A stretch of DNA of 64,000 nt from Gimesia aquarii (GCF_007748175.1 NZ_CP037422.1:904528-968527), one strand, 5' to 3'; positions 1-9,459 are shown, counted from the first letter of the stretch. Program-made: numbers and translations. The notes: generated by a model from the letters alone, not told the origin.

Positions 1-79
1 TGAGAGAAGACTACCCCTAAAGATTCCCGTTTGGATTACAGGAAATTTTATCAAGGGATTGATTACAAGGAGCTCACGG

Positions 80-397
80 ATGAGCATTTTAAAGATTTAT
101 TACCCGGAAGATACGCACCCCCAGCCTTCCACTTCTGTGGATACTCCCCCCTCAATGATTCTTCCGTTTGAAAAAAGAGGTTCCCTTAAAAAACCTCGTT
201 TTCAACAACAGGATTGGGTCTTGAATCGTGCCCGAACGATTTTCAAGAATCAAAAGTGCCCTGATTGCAGTAGTTCTGCTGTGGCACCATTAGAACTACG
301 CGATGGTTTGCTCAACCGCAAGAACCGTCTTATACCTGGTACTTCAACTGTGGTTGGTTTTCGATGTGAGTCTTGTGATACGGAATGGCCAGCTTAA
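80..397 (+). CDS. Small zinc-ribbon-like protein of unknown function
   Basis: About 105 residues. The C-terminal half has two Cys pairs, CPDC near residue 63 and CESC near residue 97, spaced as in a zinc ribbon, so it probably binds one zinc ion and may contact nucleic acid or protein. The N-terminal half is basic and proline-rich with no recognisable domain. The ATG at 80 was preferred over the in-frame start at 59 because AAGGAG lies at 67-72, seven bases upstream. It converges on the AAA+ ATPase gene with only about 20 bases between the stops. The zinc-ribbon fold is inferred from Cys spacing alone; the function is not known to me. Confidence 0.7.
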   Translation: MSILKIYYPEDTHPQPSTSVDTPPSMILPFEKRGSLKKPRFQQQDWVLNRARTIFKNQKCPDCSSSAVAPLELRDGLLNRKNRLIPGTSTVVGFRCESCDTEWPA

Positions 398-418
398 ACG
401 CCAATCTAACAAACCCGC

Positions 419-2029
419 TCACATCACCGAGAAGTAATTTTCGACCGCGAAGTCAAATGCTTCAGGAGTTAATTTCTTGTGCTTCTGTTTGTAGACACAG
501 AAATTTTTCACCTGGAGTAACAGGTCTCGTGGCTGACAGGCACGAAACGGTCGATTGACGGCTTTATAATGTTGATCAACCAAATATTGATATGCGGTTT
601 CATCAAATTGAAATCCCATCAAGGGTGCCATCAATTCAAAGAGTGCTCGAAATTCCTCTTCTGAGGGATCGAGGGCTTCAATCTTATAGGGGATACGGCG
701 TAAAAACGCTGCATCCACAAGATCTTTCGGTTCCAGATTCGTAGAAAAGATAATGAGCTGATCAAAGGGAACTTGGATTTTTTTGCCACTGGGAAGATTC
801 AAAAAGTCATAACGTTTTTCCAATGGAACAATCCAACGATTCAATAATTCATCGACGGGCATTCTCTGACGTCCAAAGTCGTCAATCACAAAAGTACCAC
901 AGTTACTTTTCAGTTGCAGCGGTGCTTCACAAATTTTTGTTTGTGGATTTTGTGTAATTTCCAGTTCACGCATGGTTAATTCACCACCGGCGATCACGGT
1001 CGGACGAATGATTTGCACCCAACGTTGATCAATACCTGAGAGATCAAAAAGGCTTTCAGAATCACTTTCCTGCGTTACTTCTTCATGCAAACCGGGATCA
1101 AAAATACGTATAATGTCTCCATCGACTCCCATACAACGGGGAATCCAGATCGTTGATCCGAATGCTTTTGTAATTCGTTCTGCAATACTGGTTTTACCAT
1201 TACCGGCTTCACCGAACAAAAACATTCCTCTTCCAGAGTTAACAGCGGGCCCCAAGCGATCCAGCATTTTATGGTTGATAATCAAGTCGGAAAATGCTTC
1301 TTTTAAATCCTCTTCCGTTGCCTCTTGTTTAGCGATGCTCTGTGCCTCCATTGCCCGCAGGTAATCTTTAAAACTCACTGGAGCTGAACCAAAATAAGTG
1401 CACTCTTGTGTAAATCGTCGTGCACGTTCGCGTCCTAATTCTGTAATGGTAAACTCGTAATCACCCATTTCAGCAGTACCACCGAAGGCTACCAACTGGT
1501 CTTGCTTGGCACGTTTCAGAATCGGATCGACGATCCCAAACGGAAGTCTGATTTGTTGACAAATTTGCCGCCCCGTGCGAGTTCCCTTGGCGAGCAAAAA
1601 CTTGAGAATCAGACGCTCAATTTCGTCCAGTGTCAACCCGGTATCTTCCAGTGTTTCCGGACACTGAGGAATGAACTTCCCATGCTGCTCATCAGAATCT
1701 CCCGTTAAAAGAGACTGTACTCGATTGAACAGTTGACTGAGGTGCTCACTTTTACCAACGACATGCATCGGCTCTGAAGGTTCCGTTTGCGACGGAGGCG
1801 CTGTTGCTCTCGTACTATTTGGGACTTCAGAAATTTGATCATCTGTTGTTAATTCTTCTGTGTTGGTGCTCTCTTCAGAATCACCAGTGGCAGTCAGGTT
1901 AAGCATGCTCAACGAAGCAAGCAACTCTTCGGTATTGACTGCATTAGAAGCAATATCGCCTAGTTTTTTGGAGTCCTTCTGATCGAGAAGGGACTTTAAT
2001 GCATCAGAATCGGGAGCTTTAGCTGACAT
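419..2029 (-). CDS. AAA+ ATPase with N-terminal disordered region and winged-helix segment
   Basis: About 536 residues. Residues 1 to about 110 are acidic, Ser/Thr-rich and low complexity. A segment around 130-205 reads like a winged helix ([20 protein letters not shown]). The AAA+ core follows: Walker A GEAGNGKT near 273-280, Walker B FVIDDF near 380, a sensor-1-like IIFSTN near 427 and an arginine pair near 443. It should hydrolyse ATP to remodel a partner that I cannot identify. The MoxR-like or chaperone-type ATPases are the nearest style. The ATG at 2029 is chosen over an upstream TTG at 2086 because the extension lacks a ribosome-binding site. The Walker motifs are certain; the biological role is not. 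Confidence 0.85.
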   Translation of the reverse strand: MSAKAPDSDALKSLLDQKDSKKLGDIASNAVNTEELLASLSMLNLTATGDSEESTNTEELTTDDQISEVPNSTRATAPPSQTEPSEPMHVVGKSEHLSQLFNRVQSLLTGDSDEQHGKFIPQCPETLEDTGLTLDEIERLILKFLLAKGTRTGRQICQQIRLPFGIVDPILKRAKQDQLVAFGGTAEMGDYEFTITELGRERARRFTQECTYFGSAPVSFKDYLRAMEAQSIAKQEATEEDLKEAFSDLIINHKMLDRLGPAVNSGRGMFLFGEAGNGKTSIAERITKAFGSTIWIPRCMGVDGDIIRIFDPGLHEEVTQESDSESLFDLSGIDQRWVQIIRPTVIAGGELTMRELEITQNPQTKICEAPLQLKSNCGTFVIDDFGRQRMPVDELLNRWIVPLEKRYDFLNLPSGKKIQVPFDQLIIFSTNLEPKDLVDAAFLRRIPYKIEALDPSEEEFRALFELMAPLMGFQFDETAYQYLVDQHYKAVNRPFRACQPRDLLLQVKNFCVYKQKHKKLTPEAFDFAVENYFSVM

Positions 2030-2477
2030 TTTCTGTTCACACTCAGTTGATTGCCCTGAAATAAGTAATCCCGCAACCCCGATCAATCAAGCTGACAAAA
2101 GGAATTTGTCAAATGTGATCAAGATATAAAACTCATGCACATCTTGTTGGGTGCGAGAAAGCTTAGGTCATATAACTCACGAGTCAAATTGTTTCGGATA
2201 ATCGATAAAATTCAAAACATCTACATACATCTATGCAAAGTCTCTTTCATGCTACATTCCAAAACCGGATTTCGATCACCGTTACGATCAGACAGTTTGT
2301 GCCGTTCATACCGGTTAATCATCAAAAGGAAGACATGCCCGTATCTTTTTACGAACAACTGTGGCAACAAAGACATACGATTTGACTTGAATTTGACATG
2401 ACCTAAATTTCTTTCGTAAGAGATATCGGTCTCTCTGCAGGCAAGGTCTATCTTTTAATAGCGTATTGGATCATCTA
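2030..2477. other. Divergent intergenic region upstream of the AAA+ ATPase and the asnB-like operon
   Basis: This gap of nearly 450 bases must hold the promoters of both divergent units. On the plus strand, TTGACT at 2382-2387 and TAAATT at 2404-2409 (16-base spacer) or TTGACA at 2393-2398 and TAAGAG at 2417-2422 (18-base spacer) resemble sigma-70 elements, about 70-85 bases before the asnB-like start. These are weak matches. An open frame at 2135-2401 has no ribosome-binding site and no plausible protein character, so I do not call it a gene. Confidence 0.4.
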
Positions 2478-4451
2478 ATGTGTGGAATTGCGGGAATCAT
2501 TCAGTCTGACCGACATACCGTCAGTCAGGCCGAATTGCAGTCTATGATTGACATGCTCAGTCATAGAGGTCCTGATGCTTCAGGAATCAAAACATGCGGC
2601 ACTGTTGGATTCGCGCATAGTCGTCTGAGTATTGTTGATCTGGCTGGTGGCGCACAACCGATGCAGTCTGCCGATGGAATGCTTTCCATTACATTCAATG
2701 GTGAAATCTATAATCACATCGAACTTCGAGCGCAACTTGCAAGCCGAGGCTATCAATTCCAGACCCATTCCGATACGGAAGTGATTCTGTATATGTACGC
2801 TGAATACGGTCCTGACTGTGTTCAACAGTTGAATGGACAATGGGCCTTTGCAATCCATGACGAACGACAACAGCAGGTTTTTCTGTCGCGCGATCGTATG
2901 GGAATTCGGCCACTTGTTTATACACAGACACCATCACGATTCATTTTTGCTTCGGAAATCAAAGCACTGTTCACACTACCTGATGTGGAACGGAAAACAG
3001 ACCTGACTGCGTTGAACCAGTTGTTTACGTTCTGGTCACCCCTTCCTCCACGAACATTTTTTGCGAACGTCTTCGAATTACCCCCTGCACACTCCATGAT
3101 CGTCAAGAATGGTCAACTGAAAATCTGGCAATACTGGAAATTGGATTATAGTCCGAACGAAGAAACACGCTCACTCGATGATTGGGCTGAGGAACTGCGT
3201 GCTTTGCTGATTCATGCTACGCAGTTACGCTTACGTGCCGATGTTAATGTGGGTGCTTATTTAAGTGGCGGACTGGATTCATCCGTCACTTCAGCCATCA
3301 TTCGAAACTACACCAATGCTCCCTTAAATACATTTTCCGTTGTATTTAATGACAAAGAGTACGATGAAAGCCGTTATCAACAGGAAATGATTCAGGAATT
3401 GGGAACCGAGCACCAAACCGTCTGCTGTTCCTACGAAGACATCGGACGAGTCTTTCCTCAAGTGATACAGCATACCGAAAAGCCAGTTCTGCGAACGGCT
3501 CCTGCCCCCATGTTCCTGCTGTCAAAGCTGGTACATGATAATCAGTTCAAAGTTGTGATGACCGGTGAAGGAGCTGATGAAATCCTGGGAGGTTACGATT
3601 TATTCAAAGAAACCAAAATCCGACGTTTCTGGAGTCGTCAACCCGATTCAAAAATTCGCCCCCTCCTGTTAAAGCGTCTTTATCCCTATATCAAAAATCT
3701 GCAGGCACAGTCCCCCGCTTATCTGAAAGCGTTCTTCAATATTCGTCCCGAAGATATTAACAGCCCGTTTTTCTCACATTTGCCGCGCTGGGAATTAACT
3801 TCCAAATTGAAAACATTTTTCAGCAACGATGTGAAACAACAAATGATAGACAACGATCCGTTATCAGACTTCTCAGACCAATTACCAGAACAGTTTTCAA
3901 AATGGCCATCATTCTGTCAGGCTCAGTTCCTCGAAACGGTCAACTTGATGCCGGGCTACATTTTATCCTCACAAGGTGATCGCATGGCGATGGGAAATTC
4001 AGTTGAAGGACGATTCCCGTTTCTGGACTACCGTGTGGTCGAATTTGCCGCGCGTATCCCCATTCGTTTTAAGATGAATGGACTAAATGAAAAGTACCTT
4101 CTGAAGTACGCGTTGCGTGACGTGATTCCTGAAAGTATTCGGCAACGTCCCAAACAACCTTATCGTGCGCCAGAAGCACATAGCTTCATTGACACAAAAA
4201 AACAGGCAGCCCGGTTCGAATACGTCGATCAACTCTTATCGACAAACAAACTGCAAGAAAACGGGTTGTTTAATCCAACCTCCGTACAACGTCTGGTAAA
4301 GAAAATCGAACAGGGTCGTGCGATCGGCACACGCGACAATATGGCACTGGTAGGAATTCTTTCTACACAACTCCTGGTCGAACATATGATTGACAAACAG
4401 CCAATTGCCTCTGGAAATAATGACCCTGCCATAATGAAGTTACTCGCATAA
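2478..4451 (+). CDS. asnB: Asparagine synthase-like glutamine amidotransferase (AsnB family)
   Basis: About 657 residues. The protein begins MCGIAG, so after Met removal Cys2 is the class II (Ntn) glutaminase nucleophile; the TTG at 2466 would bury it and is rejected. The glutaminase domain contains RLSIVDL, NGEIYN and SDTEV. The synthetase domain has the PP-loop SGGLDSS at about 263-269 and GEGADEILGGY near 366. Family chemistry: glutamine gives ammonia, which attacks an adenylated carboxylate to make an amide. It heads an operon with an acyl carrier protein, an AMP ligase, a NadE-like enzyme and a deacetylase, so the substrate is probably not simply aspartate; exopolysaccharide-associated amidotransferases look similar. 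Family membership is secure; the substrate is inferred. Confidence 0.93.
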   Translation: MCGIAGIIQSDRHTVSQAELQSMIDMLSHRGPDASGIKTCGTVGFAHSRLSIVDLAGGAQPMQSADGMLSITFNGEIYNHIELRAQLASRGYQFQTHSDTEVILYMYAEYGPDCVQQLNGQWAFAIHDERQQQVFLSRDRMGIRPLVYTQTPSRFIFASEIKALFTLPDVERKTDLTALNQLFTFWSPLPPRTFFANVFELPPAHSMIVKNGQLKIWQYWKLDYSPNEETRSLDDWAEELRALLIHATQLRLRADVNVGAYLSGGLDSSVTSAIIRNYTNAPLNTFSVVFNDKEYDESRYQQEMIQELGTEHQTVCCSYEDIGRVFPQVIQHTEKPVLRTAPAPMFLLSKLVHDNQFKVVMTGEGADEILGGYDLFKETKIRRFWSRQPDSKIRPLLLKRLYPYIKNLQAQSPAYLKAFFNIRPEDINSPFFSHLPRWELTSKLKTFFSNDVKQQMIDNDPLSDFSDQLPEQFSKWPSFCQAQFLETVNLMPGYILSSQGDRMAMGNSVEGRFPFLDYRVVEFAARIPIRFKMNGLNEKYLLKYALRDVIPESIRQRPKQPYRAPEAHSFIDTKKQAARFEYVDQLLSTNKLQENGLFNPTSVQRLVKKIEQGRAIGTRDNMALVGILSTQLLVEHMIDKQPIASGNNDPAIMKLLA

Positions 4452-4500
4452 ACAAATCACATGTTACTTTGATATTTATTAACTGAGAAAAGGATAGAAA

Positions 4501-4758
4501 ATGAGTTCGATACAGTCTGAAGTTCGGGATTTTGTTGCAGAGAATTTTTTGTTCGACGAAAACCCTGAATCTTTAAACAACAATGATTCATTTCTCGAAA
4601 CAGGTATTATCGATTCAACGGGTGTTCTGGAATTAGTCGCCTTTATTGAGGATAAATATTCTGTAGAAGTCGACGATGACGAATTGGTTCCTGAAAACCT
4701 GGACTCAATAGATCGGTTAATCACATTCATTGAATCCAAGCTGAAAGAATTAGCTTAA
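4501..4758 (+). CDS. Acyl/aminoacyl carrier protein
   Basis: 85 residues, acidic, with the four-helix acyl-carrier pattern. The phosphopantetheine attachment site is Ser39 in GIIDSTG, and the following helix (VLELVAFIEDKY) fits the family. AAAGGA lies just before the ATG. It sits 49 bases after the AsnB-like gene and 19 bases before the AMP ligase, so the ligase most likely loads its substrate onto Ser39. It resembles discrete carrier proteins of DltC or secondary-metabolite type more than the housekeeping fatty-acid AcpP, which normally has DSLD at the site; here the site reads DSTG. The cargo is unknown. Confidence 0.9.
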   Translation: MSSIQSEVRDFVAENFLFDENPESLNNNDSFLETGIIDSTGVLELVAFIEDKYSVEVDDDELVPENLDSIDRLITFIESKLKELA

Positions 4759-4777
4759 TTTTTCAAGGAGCAGGTCG

Positions 4778-6334
4778 TTGTTACTGCAATCATTTCTAGA
4801 ATACAGTGCCCAATTTGATCCCAATAAAATCGCGCTGATCGTTGATCAGAGGCGATACACCTATTTGGAGATAGAACAGCAAAGCAATCGACTCGCACAT
4901 GCATTCTTGAAGCGAGGACTAAAGCGTGGCAACCGAGTTGTCATCCACCTGGATAATACACTCGAAGCCACTGTTGCTGTCTTTGCTGTTCTAAAAGCGG
5001 GAGGTGTCTTTGTGATGGTGAATCCCACCACAAAGATTGATAAGTTGACCTATGTTCTGAATAACTGTCAGGCACACGCGCTGATCATTCCCGATAAAAA
5101 ACGTAACACGCTTTTTGAACACAGCGACCTGTTACCACATTTGAAAACAGTGATTACTGTCGGCTCTAACTCAGAGAGTAAAGCAAACAACGACCTGCAA
5201 ATGCCGCAGTTTGATTCCTGGGTACAGCTTCAGGCTGAATTTGCAGATTGTATTACGCCACCACCCATTACTGCGATCAGTATCGATTTAGCAGCCCTGG
5301 TTTATACATCGGGTTCAACGGGAAATCCTAAAGGTGTGATGCTGACTCATCTCAACATGACATCTGCGGCACGTTCTATCACGACTTATTTAATGAATGA
5401 GTCGAATGACATAATTTTGAATGTACTTCCACTCTCATTTGATTACGGACTTTACCAGTTACTGATGGCGTTTCGTGTGGGCGCCACATTGGTACTGGAA
5501 AAATCGTTTACTTATCCACACGCTGTTTTACAGAGAATTATTGACGAAAAAGTGACCGGTTTTCCGCTGGTCCCCACCATGTCTGCCATTCTACTGAAAA
5601 TGGATTTATCGAAGTACGATTTTTCCAAACTACGATATATCACGAATACCGGCGCTGCCTTGCCAACCGAGCATATTCTGACCTTCCGAAAACGTCTGCC
5701 ACACGTGCAGATTTTTTCTATGTATGGTCTCACAGAATGCAAAAGGGTCTCTTACCTTCCTTTGGATCAGGTCGATATCAGGACCGGATCAGTGGGCATC
5801 GCCATGCCCGATACGGAAGTCTTTATTGTGGACGATGCGGGACATCGACTGCCACCGGAACATGTCGGCGAGCTAGTTGTACGCGGTGCCAACGTGATGA
5901 AAGGCTATTGGGAAGCTCCTGAACAGACGGCAGAACGCTTAAGACCAGCAGAGCTTCCCAATGAAATGTATCTCTACACTGGTGATTTATTCCGCATGGA
6001 TAAAGAAGGCTATTTATATTTCGTCGGCAGACGAGATGACATCATCAAAAGTCGCGGCGAAAAAGTCAGTCCGAAAGAAGTTGAAAATGTGCTCTTTGCA
6101 CATGAGCGTATTTCTGAAGCCGCCATCATGGGTGATCCTGATCCAGTTCTGGGGCAATCCATCCGGGCAATCATCACGCTGATGCCTGACCAGGAATTAT
6201 CCGAAAAGGAAGCTCTAGCTTACTGTCGCAAACACCTCGAGGATTTTATGGTTCCCCAAAAAATTGAATTCCGCGACGAATTGCCTAAGTCACCCAACGG
6301 CAAAGTCGACAAAAAACAGTTAGTGCTTCCCTGA
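4778..6334 (+). CDS. AMP-forming acyl/aminoacyl ligase (ANL superfamily)
   Basis: 518 residues. Signature motifs of adenylate-forming enzymes are complete: A3 YTSGSTGNPKG at about 176-186, A5 MYGLTEC near 314, A7 YTGDLFRMDKEG near 400, hinge GRRDDIIKSRGEKVSP, and the A10 lysine in PNGKVDKK near the C-terminus. It should activate a carboxylic acid as acyl-AMP and transfer it to the carrier protein encoded immediately upstream. The start is TTG, supported by AAGGAG at 4765-4770, seven bases before it. It resembles ligases found in exopolysaccharide/exosortase-associated clusters and D-alanine-type ligases. The substrate cannot be read from the sequence by eye. Confidence 0.92.
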   Translation: MLLQSFLEYSAQFDPNKIALIVDQRRYTYLEIEQQSNRLAHAFLKRGLKRGNRVVIHLDNTLEATVAVFAVLKAGGVFVMVNPTTKIDKLTYVLNNCQAHALIIPDKKRNTLFEHSDLLPHLKTVITVGSNSESKANNDLQMPQFDSWVQLQAEFADCITPPPITAISIDLAALVYTSGSTGNPKGVMLTHLNMTSAARSITTYLMNESNDIILNVLPLSFDYGLYQLLMAFRVGATLVLEKSFTYPHAVLQRIIDEKVTGFPLVPTMSAILLKMDLSKYDFSKLRYITNTGAALPTEHILTFRKRLPHVQIFSMYGLTECKRVSYLPLDQVDIRTGSVGIAMPDTEVFIVDDAGHRLPPEHVGELVVRGANVMKGYWEAPEQTAERLRPAELPNEMYLYTGDLFRMDKEGYLYFVGRRDDIIKSRGEKVSPKEVENVLFAHERISEAAIMGDPDPVLGQSIRAIITLMPDQELSEKEALAYCRKHLEDFMVPQKIEFRDELPKSPNGKVDKKQLVLP

Positions 6335-6414
6335 AACAGAATCAATAATGTAACGAAAAATAAATGACAATTTGCTAATTAAGATCGTCGGCAATCAAAT
6401 AAGGAAACATAAAG

Positions 6415-7416
6415 ATGAGCATCCAAACGAAAACATTCAGCCCAGAGTTACTCAACCTTGATTGTGCAGCTGAAACAGAGCGCATCGTTCAATGGATGCG
6501 AGAAACCGTTCGCAAAACAATGCGAAAAAAAGGAGCCGTACTGGGCTTATCGGGAGGCATTGACAGTAGTGTGGTAACAGCTCTTTGTGCGCGTGCTTTT
6601 GGGAAAGACCGTGTTTTGGGAATTATGATGCCTGAGCACGACACCAAAGATGAAAGCCTGACCTACGGACAATTACTGGCAGATCATTTTGATGTGGAAG
6701 CCATCGTCGAGAATATTTCTCCTATGCTACGAGGCGCAGGTTGTTATGAACGCCGCGATGCTGCCATCAAACAAGTGATTCCTGAATATGAACCAGACTG
6801 GAAGTCAAAAATTGTACTTCCCAATCTACTGGAGGAAGGCGGTTACCGCGTTTTTTCTGTTGTTGTACAAACTCCCTCGGGTGAACTCATTAAGAAACGT
6901 CTGCCTTTATCCGCCTATCAAACCATTGTGGCTGCGACAAACTTCAAACAACGTTGCCGCAAAATGATGGAATATTATCATGCGGATCGTTTGAATTACG
7001 CCGTACCTGGAACTCCGAATCGACTCGAATACGATCAGGGATTTTTTGTAAAAAATGGTGATGGTGCAGCTGACTTGAAACCGATTGCGCATCTCTACAA
7101 AACACAGGTCTATCAATTGGCTGCCTATCTCGATGTACCAGAGCTCATTTGCATGCGACCTCCCACAACTGATACTTATTCACTGGAACAATCGCAGGAA
7201 GAGTTCTACTTTGCTGTCTCTTATGACAAACTGGACTGCTGCCTTTATGGCTTAAATCATGGGTTTTCTGCCGAAGCAGTCGCAGAGGGAATCGGCTTGC
7301 CGACAGAACAGGTGAAACTTGTTTACGGCGATATCGAATCCAAGCGAAAAGCCAGTCGCTATTTACATATGTCACCTCAAATCATTGAACCAGTTTTAGT
7401 AGACACAACAGTTTAG
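6415..7416 (+). CDS. NAD synthase-like ATP-pyrophosphatase (NadE family, divergent)
   Basis: 333 residues, longer than ammonia-dependent NadE enzymes of about 270. The PP-loop SGGIDSS is at residues 46-52. The later block NGDGAADLKPIAHLYKTQV matches the family core (GDGxxDxxPI-LxKxQV). The segment that in classical NadE reads PTADL...DE..LG is here PPTTDTYS...EEFYFAVSYDKLD, an altered substrate loop. There is no nitrilase-type glutaminase domain, so ammonia must come free or from a partner such as the AsnB-like protein. It may be the cell's NAD synthase, but the altered loop and its location suggest it forms a different amide within the operon product. Confidence 0.85.
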   Translation: MSIQTKTFSPELLNLDCAAETERIVQWMRETVRKTMRKKGAVLGLSGGIDSSVVTALCARAFGKDRVLGIMMPEHDTKDESLTYGQLLADHFDVEAIVENISPMLRGAGCYERRDAAIKQVIPEYEPDWKSKIVLPNLLEEGGYRVFSVVVQTPSGELIKKRLPLSAYQTIVAATNFKQRCRKMMEYYHADRLNYAVPGTPNRLEYDQGFFVKNGDGAADLKPIAHLYKTQVYQLAAYLDVPELICMRPPTTDTYSLEQSQEEFYFAVSYDKLDCCLYGLNHGFSAEAVAEGIGLPTEQVKLVYGDIESKRKASRYLHMSPQIIEPVLVDTTV

Positions 7417-7447
7417 CGTGACGATTTTGGAAAAAGGAAGCCGGATT

Positions 7448-8446
7448 GTGAGTAAAAAAGAATTACTAGCCAAGGCATTAGACTGGACCGGGTTAAACAG
7501 ACTCGCGCGCACAACTCCGCTCTGGAATGGGCTGATTGTTCTGAACTACCATCGGGTGGGTGAGAGTAATGGATCATTATTTGATCATGATCTCTGGAGC
7601 GCCTCTGCTGAAAGTTTCGAACAACAGGTTCGTTTTCTAGGATTAAACTATGACCTGATTCGTTTTCGGGATTTGGACGACCTCTGGAATCAGAAACGTG
7701 GCCGCTATGTTTTGATCACATTCGATGATGGTTATCGAGACAATTACGAATGGGCTTTTCCCATTCTCAAAGCTCACAATTCCTCCGCCACCTTCTTTTT
7801 AACAACAGGATTTCTTGACGAACGAAAGTTGGCCTGGTGGGATGAAATTTCCTGGATGGTGCGCTGCGCCTCTCAAACAGTAATTCCTGAGAATCCATGG
7901 ACAGAGGAATCTGTCTCACTAAAATCAAACGAAGTAGATCGGTCTATAAAAACATTACTGAGCGTTTTCAAAAAGCTGCCAGGAAAGAAAACCGAAGACT
8001 ATCTGAACTTTCTGGCAGAGGCGACAGGATCGGGGCGCTGTCCTCAAGATATCGCAGATCAAATCTGGATGACCTGGGACATGGTTCGCGAAATGCATCA
8101 CGCTAGCATGGACTTTGGCGGCCATACGGTAAATCATCCCATTCTGGCAAATCATCCCGAAGAAGTACAACGGCACGAAATTGAAACCTGCAAACAAAGA
8201 ATCGAAACGGAAATCGGCCAAAGGATTTCCGCCTTTAGTTATCCAGTCGGAGGCAAAGATTGTTTTAACGAGCAAACCAGAGTCTGCCTGGAACAAGCTG
8301 GCTACCGTTGGGGCTTTAGCTATTACGGCGGGTTTTCTCGCCTCGACTCTTATGACAATCTTGATATTCCACGCATTGCAGTCGAGTCCGAAGAACCAGA
8401 CGAACTGTTTCGGGCCTCGGTTTCGGTTCCACAAGTCTTCTGTTAA
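7448..8446 (+). CDS. Polysaccharide deacetylase (NodB homology domain, CE4)
   Basis: About 332 residues. NodB motif 1 is TFDDGYRDN near residue 90, with Asp residues for metal binding and catalysis. Motif 2 is HTVNHP near residue 226, giving the two metal-binding His. The enzyme should remove N-acetyl groups from an amino-sugar polymer or a related small molecule. The GTG at 7448 has AAGGAAG at 7434-7440 just upstream; an alternative GTG at 7418, one base after the NadE-like stop, would add ten residues. No clear signal peptide is seen, so it may act in the cytoplasm on a precursor. It closes the five-gene operon. Confidence 0.88.
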   Translation: MSKKELLAKALDWTGLNRLARTTPLWNGLIVLNYHRVGESNGSLFDHDLWSASAESFEQQVRFLGLNYDLIRFRDLDDLWNQKRGRYVLITFDDGYRDNYEWAFPILKAHNSSATFFLTTGFLDERKLAWWDEISWMVRCASQTVIPENPWTEESVSLKSNEVDRSIKTLLSVFKKLPGKKTEDYLNFLAEATGSGRCPQDIADQIWMTWDMVREMHHASMDFGGHTVNHPILANHPEEVQRHEIETCKQRIETEIGQRISAFSYPVGGKDCFNEQTRVCLEQAGYRWGFSYYGGFSRLDSYDNLDIPRIAVESEEPDELFRASVSVPQVFC

Positions 8447-8794
8447 ACACAAACTATACAAACAGACCCATAGATCGCCTGATCCCTCTGTGAAGCATTC
8501 ACGCCCTCATCATTCTTTGCTGATATTTTCCGAGAATTTGTGATCCTTCAGTCCAGTTGGTTGACGATTCTGGCCTAATTTGCGATAACAGCGGACCGCT
8601 TTAAAGGTTGTGGTACGCGCGACATCGTGACGAATATCATAATCCTGATCGCTATCTCGATTCTGGTCCTCTTGGCTACCATGTGTAAACTGTTATTAGA
8701 AAATAGTTTATATCGACCAGAGTTTAATAATAAGTCTTTGCCGTTCAACAAGTAGATTATACGGCGACACTGATTAATGTGGGAGAAACACTGA
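8447..8794 (+). other. Long leader region upstream of rpsD
   Basis: About 350 bases with no supported gene; an overlapping frame ending at 8543 is a shadow of the deacetylase gene. It must contain the end of the upstream operon and the promoter and leader of rpsD. A short inverted repeat AGCGGACCGCT is at 8590-8600. I see no obvious intrinsic terminator and no convincing S4-binding pseudoknot by eye. A GG/GC doublet at 8563-8575 resembles sigma-54 elements but its spacing is two bases short. Confidence 0.3.
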
Positions 8795-9400
8795 ATGGGT
8801 CGTTATACAGGACCAAAGGGACGAGTAAACCGCCGCTTAGGAGCGTTGGTTTTTGAAGATGCGGGTGCAACACGTGCATTAGACAATCGAAATCTTCCCC
8901 CCGGAATGTCACAGCGTCGCCGGAAGGCTTCCAACTATGGTCTGGCCTTAATCGAAAAGCAGAAGATTAAATTCTACTATGGTTTGCGTGAGCGTCAGTT
9001 GCGTCGCTACTTCGACAAAGCGCGCCGCACCAAGGGCAACACCGGTGAAGAGCTTTTGATTCTCTGTGAACGGCGCCTGGATAATGTCGTCTGTCGTGCT
9101 GGCTTTGCCATGACGCGTCCGCAAGCACGTCAGGGGATTGTCCACTCACACTTCCAGTTAAATGGACAAACTGTGAATAAACCTTCCATCTGGGTGAAAC
9201 CAGGTGATGTGATTTCTGTCCGAAACCGTCCTAACCTCAAAAAGCTCTATGGTGAGCTAGTGGAATCAGGCCGTCCTGGCTGTGCCTGGATCACACTGGA
9301 TAAAAAAGCGTTAGAAGCAAATGTTGTCACAGCTCCTGGCTTTGAAGATGTCAGCCTGCCCGTTGACGTTGGTCAGGTCGTGGCTCTGATTTCTCGTTAA
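8795..9400 (+). CDS. rpsD: 30S ribosomal protein S4
   Basis: 201 residues, the usual S4 length. It starts MGRYTGPKGR, followed by the conserved N-terminal RNA-binding domain (GLRERQLRRYF near 67-77) and the S4 domain (LERRLDNVVCR-like, with VNKPSIWVKPGD near 129-140). It binds 16S rRNA early in 30S assembly. GGGAGA lies about eight bases before the ATG. The gene is on its own, not in the rpsM-rpsK-rpsD-rpoA order, as is common in planctomycetes. It is followed by a strong intrinsic terminator and then by an adenylate-kinase-like gene. Confidence 0.98.
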   Translation: MGRYTGPKGRVNRRLGALVFEDAGATRALDNRNLPPGMSQRRRKASNYGLALIEKQKIKFYYGLRERQLRRYFDKARRTKGNTGEELLILCERRLDNVVCRAGFAMTRPQARQGIVHSHFQLNGQTVNKPSIWVKPGDVISVRNRPNLKKLYGELVESGRPGCAWITLDKKALEANVVTAPGFEDVSLPVDVGQVVALISR

Positions 9401-9421
9401 GGGAATCGAACGAATCAATTT

Positions 9422-9459
9422 AACACTCCGAAAAGCGTTTTGGTTTTCGGAGTGTTTTT
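9422..9459 (+). terminator. Intrinsic terminator of rpsD
   Basis: A perfect 13-bp stem (9422-9434 with 9444-9456) encloses a nine-base loop and is followed by a short T-run. It lies 22 bases after the rpsD stop and ends a monocistronic rpsD transcript. Confidence 0.93.

Noticed and set aside
2135..2401. Open frame of 88 residues in the asnB-operon leader
   Set aside because: No ribosome-binding site, odd basic/Cys composition and no coding character; it overlaps the probable promoter.
8181..8543. Open frame of 120 residues near the end of the deacetylase gene
   Set aside because: It is a shadow frame of the deacetylase with no ribosome-binding site.
8563..8575. Sigma-54-like GG...GC doublets in the rpsD leader
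   Set aside because: The doublets are eight bases apart, not ten, so the spacing does not fit RpoN.
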